A stretch of DNA of 28,069 nt from CAYXOX01 sp964466745. Its GTDB lineage: Bacteria; Pseudomonadota; Alphaproteobacteria; Rhodobacterales; Rhodobacteraceae. The DNA lies in NCBI GenBank assembly GCA_964466745.1, contig CAYXOX010000025.1, forward strand, positions 1 to 28,069. The letters run 5' to 3'. How positions within the stretch are numbered: position 1 is the first letter of the stretch; each line of letters begins with the position of its first letter. A program made the translations under genes and the position numbers. Shown here piece after piece: positions 15,841 through 23,784 of the stretch. The notes under the pieces are model-generated. The model searched no databases, was not told the DNA's origin, and saw only the letters and a list, made by a program, of their open reading frames with translations.

Positions 15841-16181
15841 GCCCGGAGGCACGGCACATCCTGCAGCCGGTCGATGCTGTCAGCGCCCGTTTGGCAGCAA
15901 CTGGGGGCCCGCCGGGCACTGCGGGCCGTGCGAGGCGCCGCCGCTCGCCGCGCCCGCGCCTCCCCCCGCCGGCGCGAGGGTTGAGCGCGCCATGCCTTCC
16001 GGCCGCTGTGCCAGCAGCTTTATGCCCGGCCCCGCAGCACCCGCAGGCCCGACGGTAGCCCCCGCCAGCACCCTGCCGGGCCCGAAGCGGCCTGCGCCCG
16101 GGAGCCTCTCGACGGGGACGGTTTGGGAAGGCGCGAGGCGTCTCGCCGGGGGCGGTGGCCCCGCGCCGCCGCCGGGCAGTC

Positions 16182-16307
16182 GCCATCGCGGCGGGCGGTG
16201 CGGCGCATGCCCGGTGGGCAAACGCCATCGCGGCGGGCCGTGCGGCGTGTTCGCGGTCGGCCGCCGGCATCGCGGCGGGGGGTCGGCGCTGCCGCGGGCC
16301 GTGCGGC
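16182..16307. repeat. Imperfect 42-bp tandem repeat, three copies
   Basis: Copies start at 16182, 16224 and 16266, exactly 42 bp apart. The conserved half is GCCATCGCGGCGGGCSGTGC; the third copy is the most diverged (GGCATCGCGGCGGGGGGTC). The period is 14 codons, so each frame shows a 14-residue repeat, but none looks like a known protein. Confidence 0.7.
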
Positions 16308-16568
16308 GGGCAGCACTGCCCACGCCGGCAGGCACCGCCATGCTGCCCGATGCAGGCGCGGCGGCGGCGCGGCGCCGGCCCGGCCAAGGGCGGGGGTCGG
16401 CGGCGCGCCGGCAGCGAAGGCGCCGGATGCGCGCAAGCCATGGCGCGCGCCGCGCCTCCCGGCTTTCCGGCCGCGGCCACGCGCGCCTGCCCGCCTCCCA
16501 AGACCCCGGATCGCCCGAATCGCCGCGCCGCACGGCACCGGCGGGCCCGGATCTCCCGGAGCCGTCGC

Positions 16569-17399
16569 TCAGCCGTAGCCCTGAACGAGGCTGGCGGCGA
16601 TGAGCGCCCAGCCGTCGGCCACGACGAAGAAGGCCAGCTTGAACGGCAGCGAGACGATCGCCGGCGGCACCATCATCATGCCCATCGACATCAGCACGGC
16701 GGCGACCACCAGGTCGATCACGAGAAAGGGCAGGAAGATGAGGAACCCGATCTGGAAGGCCCGCGCGACCTCGCTCAGCAGGAAGGACGGCACAAGCAGC
16801 GAGAGCGCGGCCTCGGGCGCCAGCTCCGGCGCGCCGGGGCGCAGCTCGGCGAGGGTCGAAAACGTATCGGGGTCGATGCGTCCGGCCATGAAGAGTCGGA
16901 ACGGCTCCAGCGCCGCGACCGCCGCCTCCTCGAGCGCGATCTCGCCCTCCGAGAGCGGCCGCAACCCCGCCTCCCAGGCCGCGAGGAACACCGGTTCCAT
17001 CACGAAATAGGTGAGAAAGAGCGCGAGGCTGATGATGAGCATGTTGGGCGGCGATTGCTGCAGCCCGATGGCCTGGCGCAGGATCGCCAGCACCGTCACG
17101 ATGAACGGAAAGCAGGTGATCATCACGGCGAGCCCCGGCACCAGGCTCAGGAGCGTCACGAGGATCAGGATCTGGATGCTGCGGGCGGCGAGCGAGCCGT
17201 CGTCCCCGAAGGAGAGGGTGATGTCCTGCGCCCCGGCGGGGCTCCCGGTGGCCCCGGCAATGATCGCGAGCAGCAGCCCGAGCGCCAGCGGGGCCCGGGC
17301 GGCGCGCCCGGCACGCGCAGCGGCCGGGTGCGCCGGCGGGCCGGAACGCCGCCATCGGGCCGCCCCTGGTGCGCGGACGGCGGCGCGGGGATTCGTCAC
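16569..17399 (-). CDS. fliP: Flagellar type III export protein FliP
   Basis: FliP is a core membrane component of the flagellar export gate, 276 residues. After an unusually long basic leader (about 36 residues, Arg/Ala/Pro-rich) comes a signal-like segment and the FliP hallmark blocks SLVPGLAVMITCFPFIVTVL, LRQAIGLQQSPPNMLIISLA and FLTYFVMEPVF. The C-terminal part has AFQIGFLIFLPFLVIDLVVA, VLMSMGMMMVPP and SLPFKLAFFVVADGW. The start is GTG at 17399, overlapping the fliN stop (GTGA), and no later in-frame start precedes the signal segment. It is the last gene of the leftward fliF-fliH-fliN-fliP operon. Confidence 0.96.
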   Translation of the reverse strand: MTNPRAAVRAPGAARWRRSGPPAHPAAARAGRAARAPLALGLLLAIIAGATGSPAGAQDITLSFGDDGSLAARSIQILILVTLLSLVPGLAVMITCFPFIVTVLAILRQAIGLQQSPPNMLIISLALFLTYFVMEPVFLAAWEAGLRPLSEGEIALEEAAVAALEPFRLFMAGRIDPDTFSTLAELRPGAPELAPEAALSLLVPSFLLSEVARAFQIGFLIFLPFLVIDLVVAAVLMSMGMMMVPPAIVSLPFKLAFFVVADGWALIAASLVQGYG

Positions 17400-17677
17400 T
17401 CGAGCCGCGTCCTGAGGTCGGCGACCTCGGTCAGGCGCACCGCGAGGCGCCCCTCCGGCCCGCCCTCGGCCTCTTCGAGAATCCCCCGTGCGATCAGCCT
17501 GTCGCCGACATAAAGCTCGACCGGATCTTCCACCGCGGCATCGAGGGGCAGGACGGAATCCTCCTGCAGCTCCAGCAGTTCGCGCACGGTCGGGCGCGCC
17601 CGGCCCACCGCGATCGTGATTTCCACGGGCACCTCGGTGAAGCGTCCGGGCAGGGGCAGTTCGGCGGGATCATCCAT
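17396..17677 (-). CDS. fliN: Flagellar motor switch protein FliN (SpoA domain)
   Basis: FliN is a C-ring component of the rotor switch and export platform. The 93-residue product is essentially one SpoA domain: FTEVPVEITIAVGRARPTVR, ELLELQEDSVLPLD, then VELYVGDRLIARGIL and RLAVRLTEV, following the FliN pattern of a beta-barrel dimer. The start at 17677 was chosen because GGAGG lies just upstream and the longer frame only reads Arg/Pro shadow of fliH. The start lies within the fliH end (8-bp overlap) and the stop overlaps fliP. The length is short but normal for minimal FliN proteins. Confidence 0.93.
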   Translation of the reverse strand: MDDPAELPLPGRFTEVPVEITIAVGRARPTVRELLELQEDSVLPLDAAVEDPVELYVGDRLIARGILEEAEGGPEGRLAVRLTEVADLRTRLE

Positions 17678-18497
17678 CGCGGGCCTCCAGGTTCGGGGCG
17701 GGCGGCGCCGGAGTCGCCGCGGCCGGGATCGTCGTGCCGGGGGGGCCGCCGGCATCCGGCTGCGGGCCGACGGCGACCGGGGCCGTGCCGGGCCGCTCCA
17801 CAGTTCGGTATTCGCCGGCGCCCGCTTCCTCGGCGCGGGGAACGGCGGCCGAACCGGCGGGCGGCTCGGTTTCCGCCAGCCACCCTTCCGCCAGAGCCCT
17901 CAGGCTGTCGACGAGACCACCCATGTCATAGGCTGTCTCGCGCTGGCCGAACCTCAGGTAGGCCTGCCCCTCCGGCAGGCTCGGCTCGGCGATCACCGTC
18001 AGCGGCAGCGGGCTGTCGGCCGCCAGCCGCGCGCCCAGCGCATCGGCATGGGTCGGCGCGAGGACCAGCTCCACCGGGCAGTCGGCGGCCCGTTCGGCAA
18101 GGGCGGCAAGCTCGTCGGCGATGCGGCCGGCGAGGCTGGCGTGGGCGGCCGCCGGCAGCAGCTTGGCCACGATCTCCCGCAGGAGCGGGCGCATCTCGGC
18201 GAGCACGGCGGCCTGCGCCTCGGCCAGGGTGAAGGAGAGATCCCGCAGATTCTGCGCGAGATCGGCGGCGATATGGCCCTGCTCGGAGGCGGCTGCGCCG
18301 GTGGCATCCTCCCAGCCCGCGCGGTACCCGTTCTCGAAGGCCTCGAGCTTCATCGCCTCGGCATCGGCCGCCGGCCCGGTGCCCGGCTCGGCCATCGTCG
18401 CCAGTTCGGCGAGACCGGGGGCGAGGGGCGTGCCGGACACTGGGCCGTTGCGGGTCGGCGCGCCGAAATCCTCGAGGTCGAGCAGGCGCGGCGTCAT
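17670..18497 (-). CDS. fliH: FliH-like flagellar export regulator
   Basis: The product has 275 residues and occupies the slot between fliF and fliN expected for FliH, the peripheral stator-like regulator of the export ATPase FliI. Visible features are an acidic and Pro-rich N-terminus, the FENGYRAGWEDA segment (about residues 54-65) followed by a long Ala/Glu/Leu helix (75-150) of coiled-coil character. A globular region (145-205) with LRFGQRETAYDMGGLVDSLR follows. The C-terminal 55 residues are Pro/Ala-rich and probably disordered. The start ATG overlaps the fliF stop (ATGA). Sequence similarity in this family is low, so the call rests on position plus the FliH-like architecture. Confidence 0.8.
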   Translation of the reverse strand: MTPRLLDLEDFGAPTRNGPVSGTPLAPGLAELATMAEPGTGPAADAEAMKLEAFENGYRAGWEDATGAAASEQGHIAADLAQNLRDLSFTLAEAQAAVLAEMRPLLREIVAKLLPAAAHASLAGRIADELAALAERAADCPVELVLAPTHADALGARLAADSPLPLTVIAEPSLPEGQAYLRFGQRETAYDMGGLVDSLRALAEGWLAETEPPAGSAAVPRAEEAGAGEYRTVERPGTAPVAVGPQPDAGGPPGTTIPAAATPAPPAPNLEARDG

Positions 18498-20122
18498 TTG
18501 CCCGGCTCCCCCCGCGGATCCATCCAGCTGCGGAGGATCTCGACGGCCTCCGCCTCCCGGCTGTCGATGAGCCGGCGGAGCCGTTCGGCCGGTTCCCCGT
18601 CCTCGGAGCGGGTGGCGTCCCCGTCATAGGCCATCGCCGGAAAGCCCCCGACAGCCGGGAACCCGCTGCCAAGCTCGATCTCGCCGTCGAGCGCGGGTGT
18701 CTCGGCTGCCTCCCCTGAGGCCAGCGCGGGGGGCGGTCCGGCGATGGCCCGGTCCGGTGCGGGAAGCTCCGCCGGACGGGCCGCAGCGCTGGAGGAAAGC
18801 AGCGGGCGGAGCACGAAGACGGCGAGGATCACCGCCACCGCCGCGGGCACGCCGATCCGCGCGGCCAGCGCCGCGTCGATTCCGGTGAAGGCGGGTGGCG
18901 CGAGCGGGCCGGTGCCCTCGGCATCCACGGGCTCGAAGGCCAGCGTGCGCAGGGTGACAACGTCGCCGCGCGCCTCGTCGAATCCGACGGCGGAGGCCAC
19001 CAGATCGCGCAGCGCGGCAAGCTCCTCCTCCGGCCGGGGCACGGTGACGGTGGCGCCGGTGGCATCGGTCTCGCGGCTCTCGTTGACGAGCACCGCCACG
19101 GTGATGCGCGAGACGGCGCCCGGGGTCCGCAGGATCTCGCGATTGGTCTCGGAGACCTCGAAATTGACGCGCTCGCGGGTTTCGCTGGCCTGGCTGGAGG
19201 ATTCCCCGGCCGCTCCGGCATCGCCGGCGGGCAGGTTGGAGGCCACCGTCACGCCCTGGCCGGCGCCGTCCCGCGAAGTATCGGTGCGTTCCTCGGTTTC
19301 GGTGGAAATCGCTACGCGGCCCTGCGGATCGAAGCGCCGTTCGCTGATCGCCTCGCTTTCCGTGCGGGTCTGCACAGCGACCTCGACGACGACGTTGCCC
19401 GGCCCCACCCGCGCCTCGAGAAGGCGCATCACCCGCGCCCGGAGGACATCAGCCCGCGCCTCGGCGCGGGCGGCGAGGCCCGCCTCGTCGGGCCCCCCGA
19501 GAATCTGGCCGGCCCCGTCGATGACGACGACGTTCTCGGGCGCGAGGCCGGGAACGGCGGATGCCACGAGGTGACGCAGCGCCCGGGCCTGATCCGTCCC
19601 CACGGCGCCGGGCGCCGCGGCGAGCGTGATCGCGGCGGTGGGCTCCGCACCCTCGCGGAACGGGCCGGCATCCGCCCGCGCGATGTGAACGCGCGCCGAT
19701 TCGACGAGCGGGCTGGAGCTTATCGTGCGGGCCAGCTCCCCCTCCTTCGCGCGCCAGTAGGCGGCATCGAACATCTGGGCGGTGGTGCTGAACCCCGAGA
19801 GCGAATCGAGCAGTTCGTAGCCCTGGGCGGAGTTGGCCGGCAGCCCCTCGGAGGCGAGGGTCATGCGCAGCTCGTCGCGGCGCGCGCCCGGCACGAGAAT
19901 CGCCGCGCCGCGCACCTCGTAGGGCACGCCGCGCTGCTCCAGCGCGCGCACGACCTCGCCCGCCGAGCCCGGCTCCAGCCCCGAGTAGAGAAGCTCCATC
20001 GAGGGGCTGGCGACGCCCCGCGCCAGCAGGAGAATCGCGACGAACACGCCGAGGCTCGCGCCGAGCACGATCATCCGCCGCCGCGAATCGAGAACCGACC
20101 AGACCGAAAGGACCTGCTGCAC
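18494..20122 (-). CDS. fliF: Flagellar MS-ring protein FliF
   Basis: FliF forms the membrane MS-ring, the base of the flagellum, 542 residues. The start is GTG at 20122 with AAGGGAGC upstream; the upstream extension of the frame is not protein-like. Features in order are the first membrane span (about 17-37), LYSGLEPGSAGEVVRALEQR and LASEGLPANSAQGYELLDSL. The ring-building motif block FDAAYWRAKEGELARTISS, then VESARVHIA and AVPGLAPENVVVIDGAGQIL follow. After these come a Ser/Glu-rich periplasmic region, a second span (about 415-440) and an acidic tail ending LRRLIDSREAEAVEILRSWM, the FliG-binding end. It begins the fliF-fliH-fliN-fliP operon. Upstream on the same strand is bchO rather than another flagellar gene. 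Confidence 0.96.
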   Translation of the reverse strand: MQQVLSVWSVLDSRRRMIVLGASLGVFVAILLLARGVASPSMELLYSGLEPGSAGEVVRALEQRGVPYEVRGAAILVPGARRDELRMTLASEGLPANSAQGYELLDSLSGFSTTAQMFDAAYWRAKEGELARTISSSPLVESARVHIARADAGPFREGAEPTAAITLAAAPGAVGTDQARALRHLVASAVPGLAPENVVVIDGAGQILGGPDEAGLAARAEARADVLRARVMRLLEARVGPGNVVVEVAVQTRTESEAISERRFDPQGRVAISTETEERTDTSRDGAGQGVTVASNLPAGDAGAAGESSSQASETRERVNFEVSETNREILRTPGAVSRITVAVLVNESRETDATGATVTVPRPEEELAALRDLVASAVGFDEARGDVVTLRTLAFEPVDAEGTGPLAPPAFTGIDAALAARIGVPAAVAVILAVFVLRPLLSSSAAARPAELPAPDRAIAGPPPALASGEAAETPALDGEIELGSGFPAVGGFPAMAYDGDATRSEDGEPAERLRRLIDSREAEAVEILRSWMDPRGEPGK

Positions 20123-20181
20123 CCCGAAGCTCCCTTGCCCGGGGCTTCTCCCCGGCTCGCGGGGGTTTACGCGCGGCGCGG

Positions 20182-20196
20182 TTAAGGCCCGGTTAC
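20182..20196 (-). promoter_or_regulatory. CtrA-like box upstream of fliF, overlapping the bchO stop
   Basis: On the plus strand this reads TTAA (20182-20185), GGCCCGG, TTAC (20193-20196); on the fliF strand it is GTAA-N7-TTAACC, with the strong TTAACC half. It has one mismatch from the CtrA consensus. It lies 60 bp before fliF, and its TTA contains the bchO stop codon. Binding is inferred. Confidence 0.5.
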
Positions 20197-21074
20197 GCTT
20201 CGCCCGCGCCGGGCGGCGGATCGGCAAGCGCCTCGCGGATCGCGGCCGCCACGGCGGGTGCGTCTTCCTCGTGAGCCAGGTGCCCGAGCGCGCCGAGCGA
20301 GCGGACGCGGGCATGGGGCATGCGCTCGGCCGCCCGCTTCGCCACTTCGGGGGGCACCGCCGCATCCTTCTCGGCCACGAGAAACGTCGTGGGCGCGGCG
20401 AGGCCCGGCAGCCGGTCGATCAGCCCGTCGAGCCGCCATTGCGCCATCATGGTGATGGTGGCGTCCACATGGGCGGGGTCGGAGGACAGCCGGCGATAGA
20501 GCGAGATCCCCAGCGGATCGAGCCTCGATCCGGTTCCCTCGATGAGCCGGCGCACGCTGGCCTCGCTCGCCGTCGCGGCAAGAAAGCCGGCGGCGAAGGG
20601 GTTGATCGCCAGCATCTTGGCCATCGCCGGGAAAAGCCAGCCGGCAACGCCCTCGAACTTCGCGAGCGCGGGGTTGATGCCGATCACGCTGGCACCGGGG
20701 GCGGCGCCGGTTTCCCACAGGCGCAGTGCCACGGCGGCGCCGGCGGAATGGCCGATGAGCGCGGCGGGGGCGATCCGCTCCGCGCCAAGCAGCGCGGCGA
20801 TATCCTCGGCCAGCGGATCGAGCCCGCAGCGCATGCGCGCCCCCATGCGGGTGAAGCCCTGGCCCGGCATGTCGAACGCGACCACCCGGTGGGTGCGGGC
20901 AAGCTCGGGCATCAGCGCCCGCCAGCTCTGGGTCGCGCCGCCGGCGCCGTGGATCAGAAGGAGCGTCTCGCCGCTGCCCATTTCCTGCAGGTGCCAGCCG
21001 TGGGGCCGCACGTCCACGAAGCGCGAGGTTTCCGCATGGGGCCAGAGCTCGGCGAGGCACGCCCTGTCCATCAT
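20193..21074 (-). CDS. bchO: Putative magnesium chelatase accessory protein BchO (alpha/beta hydrolase)
   Basis: This is a 293-residue alpha/beta hydrolase in the slot directly after bchD, where bchO sits in purple bacterial photosynthesis clusters. It starts ATGATGGAC at 21074, overlapping the bchD stop (ATGA). Visible motifs are the oxyanion-hole strand LLLIHGAGGATQSWRALMPE, VVAFDMPGQGFT, the nucleophile elbow GHSAG (ALIGHSAGAAVALRL) and a late GALGHLAHEE with the probable catalytic His. The WPHAETSRFV start is typical of BchO. Its exact role is not settled; it is thought to assist magnesium insertion into protoporphyrin IX. The stop TAA at 20193 lies inside a CtrA-like element. Confidence 0.93.
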   Translation of the reverse strand: MMDRACLAELWPHAETSRFVDVRPHGWHLQEMGSGETLLLIHGAGGATQSWRALMPELARTHRVVAFDMPGQGFTRMGARMRCGLDPLAEDIAALLGAERIAPAALIGHSAGAAVALRLWETGAAPGASVIGINPALAKFEGVAGWLFPAMAKMLAINPFAAGFLAATASEASVRRLIEGTGSRLDPLGISLYRRLSSDPAHVDATITMMAQWRLDGLIDRLPGLAAPTTFLVAEKDAAVPPEVAKRAAERMPHARVRSLGALGHLAHEEDAPAVAAAIREALADPPPGAGEA

Positions 21075-22783
21075 CCGGTCTCGAGCGCGGCCGAAACGGC
21101 GGCGGAAAGGCGGCGGCTGTCGGCCCGGGGAAGCGGGATGTAGGGGGCGGCCATCTCGGCGGCCAGCGTGCCCAGCGCCGCCTGCGGCCGGTTCGAAACG
21201 TCCACCACCAGCGCCGCCACGCCATTGGCCCGCAGCGCTCGGGCGAGTGCCGTGCTGTCTTCCGCCGCCGCGGCGCGGTCGGCCCGGCCGTCGAGCGCGA
21301 TGTTCGGGCGCCCGTCGGTGAGCAGGGCCACGGTTGGCGTCATGCCGCGGGCGCGGGCCGCGAGCGCCACGCCCATCGCCGCCTGCAGGCCGGCGGCAAG
21401 CGGCGTGCCGCCTCCGCCCGGCAGCTCGGCGAGGCGGCGCTTGGTCTGCACGAGGCTGCGGGTGGGCGGCAGCAGCAGTTGCGCATCGGTGCCCTTGAAG
21501 GCCACGAGGGCCACGTGATCGCGCCGGGCATAGGCCTCGGCGAGCAGCAGCTCCACCGCGCCCTTGGCCTCGGCCAGCCGCGCCAGCGCCGCGGACCCCG
21601 AGGCATCCACGGTGAAGACGAGCAGCCGGTCGGAGCGTTCCTCGTAGCGGCGGGTGCGGATGTCGGAGGGGCGGATATGCACGAGCGCGTCGTGCTGAGC
21701 GAGGCTCCTGCGCAACGGCTGCCAGGGTGCGGCCGCGCGCAGGGTTCCCACGAGATCGACCCGGGCGGAGCTGCCCAGCCGCCCGGCGCGGGAAGGCAGC
21801 GGGCGGCCCCGCCGGTTGCCCTTCACCCGCGCGCCCGAGCCGGCAAGCCCCTGCGCGCCGCGCTGGGCGGCCCCGGCGGCAAGGCGCTCCAGCAGGTCGG
21901 GCGGCAGGTTGGCCCGCACCGCCTCCAGCAGCAGCTCCTCGGGTATCCGCAGCTCGTCTTCCCCCGGGCCGTTCTCGTCGTCGGGCGCGTCGTCCTCGCG
22001 GTTTTCGGGGGGCGGCGGATCTTCGGGCGCATCGTCCTCGGGCGGCGTCTCCTCCTCCTGCGGCGGCAGGCGGGTGGCCCGCCCGGCCAGAACGAGGGCG
22101 GCGGCGAGCTCGAGATCGGCGCCCGTCGTCTCCCGGCGGCCGTCGAGCGCGGCGCTGGCACGCGCGGCGCGCAGGGCGAGCTGCGGGGCGCGCAGGCTCT
22201 CGATGCCCAGCCGGGCCGCGAGCGCGGTGAGGGCCTCGGCCGCCTGCGGCGCGAGCCGTACGTCCGGCAGCAAGGCGCGCGCGGCGGCGAGCCCTGCGGG
22301 ATCTGCCTCGGGCGCCGGGCACTCGGCGAGGGCCAGCCCCTCGAGATCCACGTGCAGGGCCAGCCTGTCGATCAGCGCGACGGGCAGCCGTTCGTCGGGC
22401 TCGGCGCCCTCGTCGAGCGCGACGAGGCAGTGCCCGCGCAGCTCGTCGAGCGCGGTGGCCAGCCGCGCGGCGAGGCCGGGCGTGCACCGCTCCGCCATGG
22501 GCAGCACCAGCGCGCCCGGCGCATCGAGCAGGCCGGCGCTGCGCACGGTGTGCCCGGCGGCCAGCGTGGCGCCCAGGTCGAGCCCGCCGAAGAGCGCCTC
22601 GTCGCCGATGCCGGGATGAATGCGCCGAAGTGGCAGCGGCAGCGTGGGCAGCAGCGCGGCGAGCCTGTCGCGCGCGGGGCCGGAGCGGGCGCGCAGCCAC
22701 AGCCCGCCCAGCCCCTCCGGATCGACGGCGAGGATCCGCAGGGCGAGCACGGCACGGGCCCATCTGCCCGCCGCGTCGCTCAC
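21071..22783 (-). CDS. bchD: Magnesium chelatase subunit BchD
   Basis: BchD is the AAA+/integrin-like subunit of magnesium chelatase, which inserts Mg2+ into protoporphyrin IX at the start of bacteriochlorophyll synthesis. It has 570 residues. The GTG start at 22783 overlaps the bchI stop (GTGA). The N-terminal AAA-like domain has a degenerate nucleotide site, as is usual for BchD. A Pro/Glu/Asp-rich hinge is obvious at about residues 238-275 (runs such as EEETPPEDDAPEDPPPPEN). The C-terminal von Willebrand A domain carries the metal-ion-dependent adhesion site DASGS at 393-397 plus LLTDGRPNI. A basic segment (GNRRGRPLPSR) precedes it. It forms a complex with BchI and BchH; bchH is not in the window. 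Confidence 0.95.
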   Translation of the reverse strand: MSDAAGRWARAVLALRILAVDPEGLGGLWLRARSGPARDRLAALLPTLPLPLRRIHPGIGDEALFGGLDLGATLAAGHTVRSAGLLDAPGALVLPMAERCTPGLAARLATALDELRGHCLVALDEGAEPDERLPVALIDRLALHVDLEGLALAECPAPEADPAGLAAARALLPDVRLAPQAAEALTALAARLGIESLRAPQLALRAARASAALDGRRETTGADLELAAALVLAGRATRLPPQEEETPPEDDAPEDPPPPENREDDAPDDENGPGEDELRIPEELLLEAVRANLPPDLLERLAAGAAQRGAQGLAGSGARVKGNRRGRPLPSRAGRLGSSARVDLVGTLRAAAPWQPLRRSLAQHDALVHIRPSDIRTRRYEERSDRLLVFTVDASGSAALARLAEAKGAVELLLAEAYARRDHVALVAFKGTDAQLLLPPTRSLVQTKRRLAELPGGGGTPLAAGLQAAMGVALAARARGMTPTVALLTDGRPNIALDGRADRAAAAEDSTALARALRANGVAALVVDVSNRPQAALGTLAAEMAAPYIPLPRADSRRLSAAVSAALETG

Positions 22784-23784
22784 CCGAACACGTCTTCCAG
22801 CACCCGTCCGACCCGGCTGGTGGAGCCGGCATCGTCCAGCGGATCGCGCCGCAGCCGGTGCCGCAGCGCCGAGGGCGCCACCGCGCGCACGTGGGGGCGG
22901 CCCACCGCGGGCGCCTTCTCGTAGGCCGCGAGCGCCCGGGCGGCCTTCAGGAGCGTCAGCTCGCCGCGCAGCCCGTCGGACCCGAGCGCGAGGCACAGCT
23001 CGGCGCAGGCGCGCAGCGTGTCGTCGGGGGTTTCGATGGTCTTCATCGCCTTTCGGGCGGCGGTGATGCGGCGGCGGACCTTGGCATCCTCCCGCGCCCA
23101 GTGCGCCATGAACCCCGCGTGGTCGGTCTCGTAAGCATCTCGGCGGCGCACGACCTCGATCCGCTCCTCGATGTCGCGCGGCGAGGCGACCTCCACCGAG
23201 AGGCCGAAACGGTCCAGCAACTGGGGCCTCAACTCGCCCTCCTCGGGGTTGCCGGAGCCCACCAGCACGAATCGCGCGGCATGGCGGATGGAAAGGCCTT
23301 CGCGCTCCACCACGTTCTCGCCGGATTGGGCGACGTCGAGCAGCAGGTCCACGATGTGGTCCTCGAGGAGGTTCACCTCGTCGATGTAGAGATAGCCGCG
23401 GTTCGCCCGGGCAAGCAGCCCCGGCTCGAAGGCCTTCTCGCCCCGCGTCAGCGCCTTCTCGATGTCGAGCGCGCCCACCACGCGATCCTCCGTGGCGCCG
23501 AGCGGCAGGTCGATCACCGGGGTCGGGCGGGTCTCGGCCTTGGCGGGGGGCACGGCCGCCCACTCCGGGCAATCGGCGATCCGCTCGGCGTTGACCGGGC
23601 AGTTCGGGATCGCGCGAATGGGCGGCAGGAGCGCCGCCAGAGCGCGGACCGCCGTGGATTTCCCCGTCCCCCTATCGCCGAAGACAAGCACGCCGCCGAT
23701 CCCCGGATCGATCGCCGTGAGGATCATCGCCTGCTTCATCTCGTTCTGGCCGACGATGGCGGAGAAGGGAAAGGGGTGTCTCAT
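22780..23784 (-). CDS. bchI: Magnesium chelatase ATPase subunit BchI
   Basis: BchI is the AAA+ ATPase motor of magnesium chelatase, 334 residues. The ATG at 23784 overlaps the crtA stop (ATGA) and begins MRHPFPFSAIVGQNEMKQAM, the standard BchI N-terminus. Walker A GDRGTGKS lies at residues 36-43 and Walker B YLYIDEVNLL at 131-140. Further blocks are EDRVVGALDIEKAL (pre-sensor insertion), FVLVGSGNPEEGELRPQLLD (sensor 1 and arginine finger region) and LRGELTLLKAARALAA. All catalytic residues appear intact. It is co-transcribed with crtA, bchD and bchO through overlapping stops and starts. Confidence 0.97.
   Translation of the reverse strand: MRHPFPFSAIVGQNEMKQAMILTAIDPGIGGVLVFGDRGTGKSTAVRALAALLPPIRAIPNCPVNAERIADCPEWAAVPPAKAETRPTPVIDLPLGATEDRVVGALDIEKALTRGEKAFEPGLLARANRGYLYIDEVNLLEDHIVDLLLDVAQSGENVVEREGLSIRHAARFVLVGSGNPEEGELRPQLLDRFGLSVEVASPRDIEERIEVVRRRDAYETDHAGFMAHWAREDAKVRRRITAARKAMKTIETPDDTLRACAELCLALGSDGLRGELTLLKAARALAAYEKAPAVGRPHVRAVAPSALRHRLRRDPLDDAGSTSRVGRVLEDVFG

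Larger units (their letters stand above)
15821..16568. other. 748-bp gene-poor stretch between convergent flgI and fliP
   Basis: No frame on either strand gives a protein-like translation. Open frames here (for example 15992-16603 forward and 16538-16020 reverse) are low-complexity Arg/Pro/Ala/Gly products of the very high GC and run into the fliP coding region or stop without recognisable domains. The stretch contains the flgI hairpin and a 42-bp tandem repeat. It may be relic DNA, a transcription-collision buffer, or hold an unrecognised RNA; I cannot distinguish these. Confidence 0.6.

Noticed and set aside
15992..16603. Plus-strand open frame with GG-rich 14-residue repeats
   Set aside because: Low-complexity translation, weak ribosome site, runs antisense into fliP, and no recognisable domain.
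20123..20365. N-terminal extension of FliF to the upstream ATG
   Set aside because: The extension is antisense to no real product, overlaps bchO in another frame and is Arg/Pro-rich; the GTG at 20122 has a good ribosome site.
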